From: Tamarix chinensis
Lineage: Eukaryota > Streptophyta > Magnoliopsida > Caryophyllales > Tamaricaceae
Assembly: GCA_030549775.1 (NCBI GenBank)
Contig: CM060178.1
Location: 66,950,896 to 67,014,895, forward strand
Direction: 5' to 3'
DNA: 64,000 nt
In this document: positions 57,469 to 64,000 of the stretch, piece by piece
How positions within the stretch are numbered: the stretch's first letter is position 1
Layout: each line of letters opens with the position of its first letter
Translations under genes and position numbers: made by a program
Notes under the pieces: generated by a model
Database searches by the model: none
What the model was told of the DNA's origin: nothing
The model's input: only the letters and a program-made list of their open reading frames with translations

Positions 57469-58602
57469 ATGCAGATCAACAATGGGAATGGTAATGGAAA
57501 CTCACTAAACCAACTACCTATCTTCAAAGGGATAAACTATCATTTTTGGAGTTTAAAAATGAAGACTCTTTTCAGATCACAAGAAATCTGGAATTGTGTT
57601 GAAAGTGGCTTTGAAGACAATGGAACTGAGGAACTAGATCAAGTCTTAAGGGAGAAGAGGAAGAAAGATGCAAAGGCACTCTTCATCATTCAACAAGCAT
57701 TGGATGATGAGGTGTTTCCACGTATTGCAACAACTTCAACAGCAAAAGAAGCATGGAGTATTCTTAGACAAGAATACATGGGAGACAAGAAGGTAATCAT
57801 TGTGAGATTACAATCCTTGAGAAGAGAGTTTGAAACTTCTCAGATGAAGGAAAAGGAGACAGTTCAAGAGTATCTGTCAAGGATGTCAAGTACAGTCCAA
57901 CAGATGATAGCTCTTGGAGAAAATATCAAAGAAGGTCAAGTTGTAAGCAAGGTTCTTCGAAGCCTTACCAAGAAGTATGACCATGTTGTGATTGCTATTG
58001 AAGAGTCCAAAGATATGGAGACCTATACTTTTGATGAGTTAAAAGGCTCTCTGCAGGCTCATGAAGAAAGGATGAGTAAAGGAGATGACAAGAAAGAGGA
58101 GAAGGCTTTCCAAGCAAAAGGAGAGTCTTCAACCATGGAGAGATTTCAGCAGAATTCTGGTAGAGGAAGAGGAAGAGAAGGCTCAAGAGGAAGAGGACGT
58201 GGAAGAGGGAAAAATAAAGAGGGAAGAGATCAATCTTCTCAGAATTACAAAGTCCCTCTCAAGTGTTATTATTGCAAGAAACCTGGACACAAAGAAGCTA
58301 GCTGCTGGAAGAAAGAGGAGGATGAGCAAAAGGGTGAACAGAAGTCTAAATTTGTAGAGCAGGAAGTGAAGTTGTTCTTGGTTCAGATTACATCTGGCAA
58401 TGATGTAGAAGGAGGCATGTGGTATGTTGACAGTGGGTGTTCTAATTACATGTCAAGTGCTAAGTCTATGTTCAGAGATCTGGATGAAACTGCAAAGAGC
58501 AAGGTGAGACGTGGAGATGGAAAGCAGCTTGAAGTGGAAGGCAAAGGCACGATTGCAATCACATCTGAGCAAGGCAATACTAAGCTCTTATGTGATGTGT
58601 AG
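57469..58602 (+). CDS. copia gag and protease, 377 codons
   Basis: An open frame from ATG to TAG. Residues 15-35 (LPIFKGINYHFWSLKMKTLF) and about 60-200 are the copia gag (UBN2) domain. An RGRGRG-rich linker spans 231-248. CYYCKKPGHKEASC at 266-279 is a CX2CX4HX4C zinc knuckle. The protease active site YVDSGCSNYM is at 319-328. The TAG falls in the protease before DVPKLAHNLLSVGQL, so the frame is probably a nonsense-truncated gag-pol. Gag packages the element RNA; the protease would mature the polyprotein. Confidence 0.85.
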   Translation: MQINNGNGNGNSLNQLPIFKGINYHFWSLKMKTLFRSQEIWNCVESGFEDNGTEELDQVLREKRKKDAKALFIIQQALDDEVFPRIATTSTAKEAWSILRQEYMGDKKVIIVRLQSLRREFETSQMKEKETVQEYLSRMSSTVQQMIALGENIKEGQVVSKVLRSLTKKYDHVVIAIEESKDMETYTFDELKGSLQAHEERMSKGDDKKEEKAFQAKGESSTMERFQQNSGRGRGREGSRGRGRGRGKNKEGRDQSSQNYKVPLKCYYCKKPGHKEASCWKKEEDEQKGEQKSKFVEQEVKLFLVQITSGNDVEGGMWYVDSGCSNYMSSAKSMFRDLDETAKSKVRRGDGKQLEVEGKGTIAITSEQGNTKLLCDV

Positions 58603-59471
58603 GATGTGCCAAAATTGGCTCATAATTTGCTTAGTGTGGGTCAACTACTAAACTCTGGATTTCATGTGCTATTTTAAAATCAGTCTTGCATAATTTGTGA
58701 CAAGAAGACCAAAGAAGTTGTGGTGAAAATTCCAATGGGAAGAAACAAGATGTTTCCTCTGGATTTGTCAGGACACATCAGTAGAGCTTTAATAGTCAAA
58801 AGGGACGATGATGCTAAGTTGTGGCACTTGAGATATGGTCATGTGCATATGCAGAGTTTAAAGGTGGACATGGTGCAAGGACTGCCAAAAAAAAGGAGAA
58901 CTTGAGCTTTGTGACGGATGCCTCTATGGGAAGCAATCAAGAGGATCATTTCCAAGTGGGAAGGCATGGAGAGCAAGTGGGTGTCTTGAGCTTCTCCATG
59001 TAGATTTGTGTGGTCCAATGCAGACAGTCTCTCTTGGTGGAAGTAAGTATTTTCTGCTCATAACTGATGACTACAGTAGGATGAGTTGGGTGTACTTTCT
59101 CAAGGCCAAATCTGATGCACTTGATAGCTTTAAAATCTTTAAGTCTATGGTGGAAAAACAGTCAGGATTGTGTGTGAAAGCATTGAGGACAAACAAAGGT
59201 GGAAAATTTCAGTCAAATGAATTTATTAAATTATGTGAAGAGCAAGGCATACGAAGGGAATTGACAGCTCCATACACTCCTGAGCAAAATGGAGCAGCCT
59301 CAAGAAAAAATAGAACAATGGTTGAGATGGCAAGGAGTATGCTTAAAGCCAGAAGAGTGCTAAACAAATTCTGGTGTGAATCAGTTGCAAAAACATTGTA
59401 TATTTTGAATGTCTCTCCTACAAAAGCTGTCATGAACAAGACTCCATTTGAAGCTTGGCGAGGAAGAAAAC
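58603..59471 (+). pseudogene. copia integrase, broken and cut by an LTR
   Basis: After the stop, DVPKLAHNLLSVGQLLNSG continues the protease. LWHLRYGHV and, after a frameshift near 58900, LCDGCLYGKQ supply the HHCC zinc motif. HVDLCGP holds the first catalytic Asp. RTNKGGKF replaces the usual RTDxGGEF, so the second Asp is Asn. PYTPEQNGAASRKNRT replaces the usual ERKNR, so the Glu is Ser. The frame ends PFEAWRGRK at 59471, where the LTR begins inside the GRKP block. Confidence 0.87.
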
Positions 59472-59572
59472 TGTAACACCCCCAAAATTCACTACTGAAA
59501 AATTTCGTTTTATTAAAAGATAATAGCGGAAGCAGATAAACAAAACGTGAACTTTGGGAGTATTACCGCCAT

Positions 59573-59617
59573 ACTTAGTACCAGACCGGTTCACACATAC
59601 CGTTCCAGTACCAAGTG
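59573..59617 (+). promoter_or_regulatory. terminal dyad, LTR copy 3
   Basis: Arms ACTTAGTACCAG and CCAGTACCAAGT, with the ACCGGTTCAC loop, as in copies 1 and 2. Confidence 0.5.
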
Positions 59618-59923
59618 CTAAGGCTAAGAAAATGAAATGCAATTCGAAAGACATTCACCATGCATAAATCAGAGTAAATTGCAAGCTTCAACATATTTAA
59701 ATCAGAGTAGCGCATCAAATCGTTTTCTGGAATAAAATCCACCAAGGGTGGTTACTTTAACGACGTTAACATTTAAAACCAAGAAATTAAATGAGAAAGA
59801 GAAAAAGCCATGATACCGGAAAATTCCTTACTCTCCTTCCCGTAACCCACTTGAGTAGCACCTGAAAATACCTGCAAGGGCACTGCCCATTGAATAGGCA
59901 GGGGCCCCATAAAGGGAATCCCT

Positions 59924-59941
59924 TCAGTACTACGATACTGA
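59924..59941 (+). promoter_or_regulatory. diverged but paired palindrome, LTR copy 3
   Basis: TCAGTA-CTACGA-TACTGA keeps a 6-bp perfect stem, although the inner bases differ from the GTACG version in copies 1 and 2. It is preceded by GGGGCCCC. Confidence 0.45.
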
Positions 59942-60130
59942 GTAACCCTTTAATACCACACTTAAAGATAGGCCCGCATACGACACATAATGCAAGCCAC
60001 ACACATATAAATAATGAGAGATGCATACATAACAATAACAAACATAATACGTTATAAGTCACGATCGATACTTTGGGCCTTAAGCCATTATTCTGTCATT
60101 AATCCATCAATATCATATTTTGTATCCATG

Positions 60131-60720
60131 TGAGTACGAGAACCCCACTATTATAGCCGGTGGACCGGAAAGTATATACTCAGGGCAAAATGCCTCTGAC
60201 CACTATTATTGCCAGTGGACCGGAAGATAAACACACAGGGCAGAACGCACCTGACCACTATTATTTGCCGGTGGACCGGTCTGGCCCCGACTCACATGGT
60301 GTTCCACTATAAGTGATTAGTATTTTTCCATAATCTTATTCACATACATAACTGATTTTATTGAGCTCGGGACCCCCACTATTATTGCCGGTGGACCGGA
60401 ATATATATGTAATCATCATCCAGGGCACAACGCTCCTGGCCACTATTATAACCGGTGGACCGGGATATATATAACTCATCATCCAGGGCACAACGCTCCT
60501 GGCCACTATTATATCCGGTGGACCGGTACTCATAATCACACACCAAGGCAACACGCTCCTGGACCACTATTATAACCGGTGGACCGGTACGCAATATCAC
60601 ATACCAGGGCAACACGCTCCTGGACCACTATTATAACCGGTGGACCGGTACGCAATATCATAAACATCTGGGCCCGGCTCATTAATATTTCACTTTCAAT
60701 AATAGTATCTTTCCTTTCGT
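60131..60720 (+). repeat. two-block hairpin array with eight units, LTR copy 3
   Basis: Three units CCACTATTATAGCCGGTGG-ACCGG, the GGTCTGGCCCCGACTC exit and TTCCACTATAAGT spacer, then a second block of five units (starts near 60376, 60440, 60502, 60563 and 60626) and a closing GGGCCCGGCTC. Units 60-64 bp apart in the second block are nearly alike, so it grew recently. The frames across it encode RSTGYNSG-type repeats and are not genes. Confidence 0.9.
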
Positions 60721-60769
60721 TAATCAGCACATCGATCATATTTATTTGCCTCGATTGGGAGATCGATAA

Positions 60770-60990
60770 CCCGGGACACAAAGGTACACCGGTCGTACCG
60801 GTGCATATCAGCTACTCAGTACCCTTCAACCATGAACCCAAGGACGCAAAGGTACCCTGGTCGTACTGGTGCATAAAGCTAACTCAGTACCCTACCGACA
60901 AGGACACCTAATCCATAAGTATGCATACCCCCTAATTAGGTCCGTAGAGCTAGGAAGAGTAAGATATAGGGCCTGGCTGGGGCACAAAGG
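60770..60990 (+). repeat. GGTAC/ACCGG repeat units, LTR copy 3
   Basis: Three related units occur: ACAAAGGTACACCGGTCGTA..GGTGCATA, GCAAAGGTACCCTGGTCGTA..GGTGCATA, and a shorter GGCACAAAGGCACACCAG. ACTCAGTACCCT follows the first two. They lie just after the hairpin array. Confidence 0.75.
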
Positions 60991-61365
60991 CACACCAGCA
61001 AATACCAGAATAATCGTGGACTAAACCACGTCCTTAGGGTAGCGACCCCTAAGGAGTCACCATTCCCGATCTCGAGGTCTTTCACTTTAAGTAATAGTGT
61101 CTTAATTAAGGTGATCACAGAAAGCACGATGATCCGATACTTATTCACTTTCAATCGTTTCAATATCATTAATCGTTTCTTATTCAGAGGATTATCCAGA
61201 ATGTCACAGAGAAACCATCAAGGCCATACTAATCATTAGATACTCTTACTTGGCTAATCAACATTATTTAATCATATTAATGTTCCACAATCTCAAAGAC
61301 ATATTAGGTACAAATTACTCATTTGCCCTTTACTTATATAATTGTTAAGTATCAATTCCTTACTT

Positions 61366-62620
61366 GATAAATTACCACATTACCCTTAAGGTTGCATAAT
61401 TACCAAATTACCCCTTGTCCACTTTAGATTACCAAATTGTCTCCTACACTTTTTAAACCACCGTTCACCCCTTATAATTACTACACTTGTCATATTTCCC
61501 TTTTGGTTGGTTATATTACCAAATCGCCCTTCTCCTTTGTTATAATTACAAAATTGCCCTTGAGTTGGATAAATTACTAAATTACCCTCCTTCATTATCA
61601 TGATTATTATTTTGCCCCTTTAGTTGGTTAAACAATTATCACTTTACCCTTTTATCGGCTAAATTACCAAATTGCCCCTTTAGTTGAACAAATTACCAAA
61701 TTGCCCTTCTCCTTTATCATAATTACCATTTTACCCCTCTCAATTATTTTAATTGCCATTTACCTTTTTTTTAATTATCATAAATCCCAAATTACTCTTC
61801 TTCATAATTACCAATATTAATTTACCCTTTTTCATAATCAAAATTACTATATTACCCTTCTCCATTATTAAAATTACCATAATGCCCTTTAATTGGTTAA
61901 TTTACCAAATTACCCTTCTATAGTATCATACTTATCTAGTTGCCCTTCTACAATCATAATTTACTTGCTAAATTATCTTTTGTCGTTCTCATAATTACCA
62001 AGTTACCCCTTACTCCCAAGTTTACCATAATATCCTTTCTTTTACAAAATTACCATTTTACCCCTTACATCCAATTTTACCATAACATCCTTTCATTTAT
62101 GAAAATTACCACCATACCTCTTTTACTTTACAAATTACTATTTTACCCTTTTACATCCAAGATTACCATCTTTATCTTTCCTTACATAATTACCATTTTG
62201 CCCTTCTTTTCCAATTTACCATATTACCTCTTTATTTATAAATTTCCACTTCGCCATTCACTTATACAATTTACCATATTACCCTTTACTTATGAAATTA
62301 CGATTTTGCCCCTCTACCTCCAAAATTACCATAATTCCCTTTTTACTTGAACAATTACCATAATGCCCTCCTTCATCCAAAATTACTATTTTACCCCTAC
62401 TTCCAAAATTACCATTCTTACCACTTACTTATAAAATTACCATATTGCCCCTTGACTCCAAATTTACCATCATACCCTTCTTTCTCACAACTTACAATTT
62501 TATCCTTTTTACTTATAAAATTATCATCTCACCCCTTCCCTTTGAAATTACCAAAATGCCCTTTTGTTTACCAAATTACCAAAATGCCCTTTTTACTTAT
62601 GAAATTTCCATTTTTATGAA
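61366..62620 (+). repeat. degenerate ATTACC..GCCC tandem array, about 1.25 kb
   Basis: More than thirty imperfect units of about 30-40 bp follow the plan AAATTACCAAATTGCCCTT plus a short T-rich spacer. The plus strand is nearly free of G. Copies 1 and 2 carry telobox units in the comparable position, so the array is specific to this copy or sublineage. Confidence 0.8.
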
Positions 62621-63214
62621 TTTACTAACACTACATAAAATAATAACATTAATACTTCATTTTTATTATCTAAGTCCACCAACTTGTCATTTTTCAACAT
62701 AATACTCATTAGCAACTATACACATTGATTTATTTATCTCATAAGCATAATTACTAAAATACCCTTAAACAATAACATCATTCATGCATTAACAACATGG
62801 TACATCATAAACAAGTATTTAACATTTCTATCCATATTCCAACTCCTTCTTTATTTAACCTACCTACATATGGCATAAAAGTTATCATGCTATTTCTTTT
62901 TAACAAATAATATAAGAAACCATAAACATATCATGCTAAGCATACAAAACATGCATAAAATCATACTAAACCCTAAATGTGCTAGCATGCGTTTTTCCAT
63001 ATATTTAAGGGAGGATTAACGGTTACCTTAATCCCGCAAAATATAAAATCTTACCAAGAATATTTAGCAACTCAACACCTAGAAATAATATCCATCATAC
63101 TTATGTTAGAAATAAAGACCAAAGCATAAAACTTTATAAATTTTAATTAATAAAACACTTAACATAAAATACCATTTTACCTTAAAAATTATCCAAACTA
63201 TTTTTAAAATGAAG

Positions 63215-64000
63215 GGGAGCTCATGCTGCATGAGCAGCATGAGTTTCATGCAAAATTATGGGGAGAAAAGGGTTCGAAGGGGGTGAAGGGAGAAAAATAA
63301 ACCATTTTTGGGTTAGGGTCTTTAGGCTAGAAAAGAAGGTGGTTAGGGGAGGTTCTAAGGTAGGGGAATGGTGAAGGAGTGTAGAGGGGGTGTAGGTGGA
63401 GGCACAGGACGGTTTTAAGGCGGCACAGGGCGGCGGAGACGGCGGCGGAGAGGCGGCGAAGGTCGGCTGCCGAGGAGGGTCGAGGGAAAGGGTTGAGAAC
63501 GAAGGAAAAGTGGAGGGAAAGATAGAGGGGTGCAAGGGTTGGTTTCGGCCAACTAATGGATGGCGGTTGTAGAGGGGGTTGCAGGGTGTCGAACGGTGGG
63601 TTGGGTGGCGGCAGAGGTGGCCGGACGGCGGCGGTAGAGGCGTTTGCAGGTGGCTCGACGATAAGGGGAAAAGCTGGGAAGAAAAAGGAAAAAGGAGGAG
63701 AAGGGAGGAAGTGTAGGGCTCGAAGGGGCTGTGTGGGGGTGCAGGGTGGTAGCAGGCGGTGGCAGAAGGCGGCGCAGGGCTGGGCTTGGTGGTTCAGGCG
63801 GCGGAGGCTGGCGGTGATAAAAAAAACGAGGAAGAAAAATGGGGAAGAAGGAAGGAGAGAGGAGGGAGCTCGGGGGAAGAGAAGGGATCGAAAATGAGGG
63901 GAATGGAGGGCTGGGTAGATGGAGAAAAAGAAGAGGGAGAAGAGAGGGGCAGGGCAGGCCGACGATCGGTGCTGCAGGTGGCAGGTGGTGGTCGGGTGGC
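63215..64000 (+). repeat. G-rich segment of LTR copy 3
   Basis: GGCGG and GGTGG-rich sequence with frames of Pro/Ser on one strand and Gly/Arg on the other, similar in position and style to 9465-10640 and 22430-23510. No protein is called. It continues past the window end. Confidence 0.7.

Larger units (their letters stand above)
57056..64000 (+). mobile_element. Ty1/copia element, interrupted, runs off the window
   Basis: The 5' LTR is 57056-57366, then primer site, gag, protease and integrase up to 59471, where a long LTR of family A enters. Reverse transcriptase, RNase H and the 3' LTR must lie beyond 64000. The 5' flank GTTTA (57051-57055) would be one half of the target duplication. Confidence 0.88.
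59472..64000 (+). mobile_element. long LTR (family A, copy 3), truncated by the window end
   Basis: Starts TGTAACACCCCCAAAATTCA inside copia integrase; the expected target duplication AAAAC occupies 59467-59471. The start is intact (TG), which together with its position in a still readable copia suggests the youngest copy here. It has the dyad (59573-59617), palindrome (59924-59941), hairpin array (60131-60720), an ATTACC array (61366-62620) and the G-rich segment from 63215. The window ends before its 3' end, so solo LTR or full element cannot be decided. Confidence 0.88.

Noticed and set aside
60336..60781. Minus-strand frames with RSTGYNSG repeats
   Set aside because: They are translations of the hairpin units; no start context or conservation.
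61940..62702. Frames of up to 136 codons in the ATTACC array
   Set aside because: They arise because the array lacks stops in some frames; the peptide is repetitive and AT-driven.
1..64000. tRNA, rRNA or snoRNA genes
   Set aside because: No A-box/B-box pair or rRNA core was seen; short TGATGA..CTGA-like words occur by chance in AT-rich DNA.

Overview
The window is a plant nuclear chromosome segment, most likely eudicot. It is AT-rich and almost entirely built of nested transposable elements. The plant signs are a Ty3/gypsy chromovirus, two Ty1/copia elements, a plant-type mariner, hAT, CACTA-like and Mutator-like elements, a plasma-membrane H+-ATPase pseudogene and plant telobox motifs. I see no bacterial or viral genome, no rRNA or tRNA gene and no CRISPR array.

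Layout. 0-6.4 kb: an AT-rich left edge, a small hAT-like element (910-1290) and a 3.25 kb solo LTR (1482-4731). 6.4-12.1 kb: a decayed copia element split inside its reverse transcriptase by a 4.47 kb solo LTR (6440-10909). 12.2-14.7 kb: a 2.5 kb hAT element with an exact 8-bp target duplication and no transposase. 16.4-16.7 kb: a CACTA-like end. 19.8-23.8 kb: a second long solo LTR of the same family. 25.7-31.0 kb: related LTRs on the minus strand, one split by a hAT-like element. 32.0-34.6 kb: possible leader exons of a host gene, then an H+-ATPase pseudogene. 34.8-40.4 kb: a short non-autonomous LTR element whose 3' LTR carries a mariner, which itself carries a 992-bp solo LTR and a 263-bp hAT MITE. 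41.0-42.7 kb: a foldback Mutator-like element. 43.5-49.4 kb: a complete but mutated chromovirus on the minus strand with a 540-bp hAT MITE in gag, followed by a related solo LTR. 52.7-54.7 kb: the one convincing host gene, an RBM18-like RNA-binding protein on the plus strand. 56.7-57.1 kb: possible terminal exons of a minus-strand host gene next to a copia insertion. 57.1-64 kb: a copia element interrupted in integrase by a third copy of the long LTR, which runs off the window.

The most distinctive signal is the long LTR family (plus copies at 6440, 19758 and 59472; minus copies at 25704 and 30994). It carries a conserved dyad near its 5' end, a conserved GTAC-type palindrome, a two-block array of hairpin units (CCAC...GTGG) and, in two copies, dense arrays of the telobox AAACCCTA. 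A third copy has a roughly 1.25 kb ATTACC/GCCC array downstream of the hairpins instead.

Every recognisable transposon gene is damaged, and catalytic Asp is repeatedly replaced by Asn. No metabolic pathway or operon-like cooperation is visible. The organisation is a record of successive insertions around one or two small host genes.
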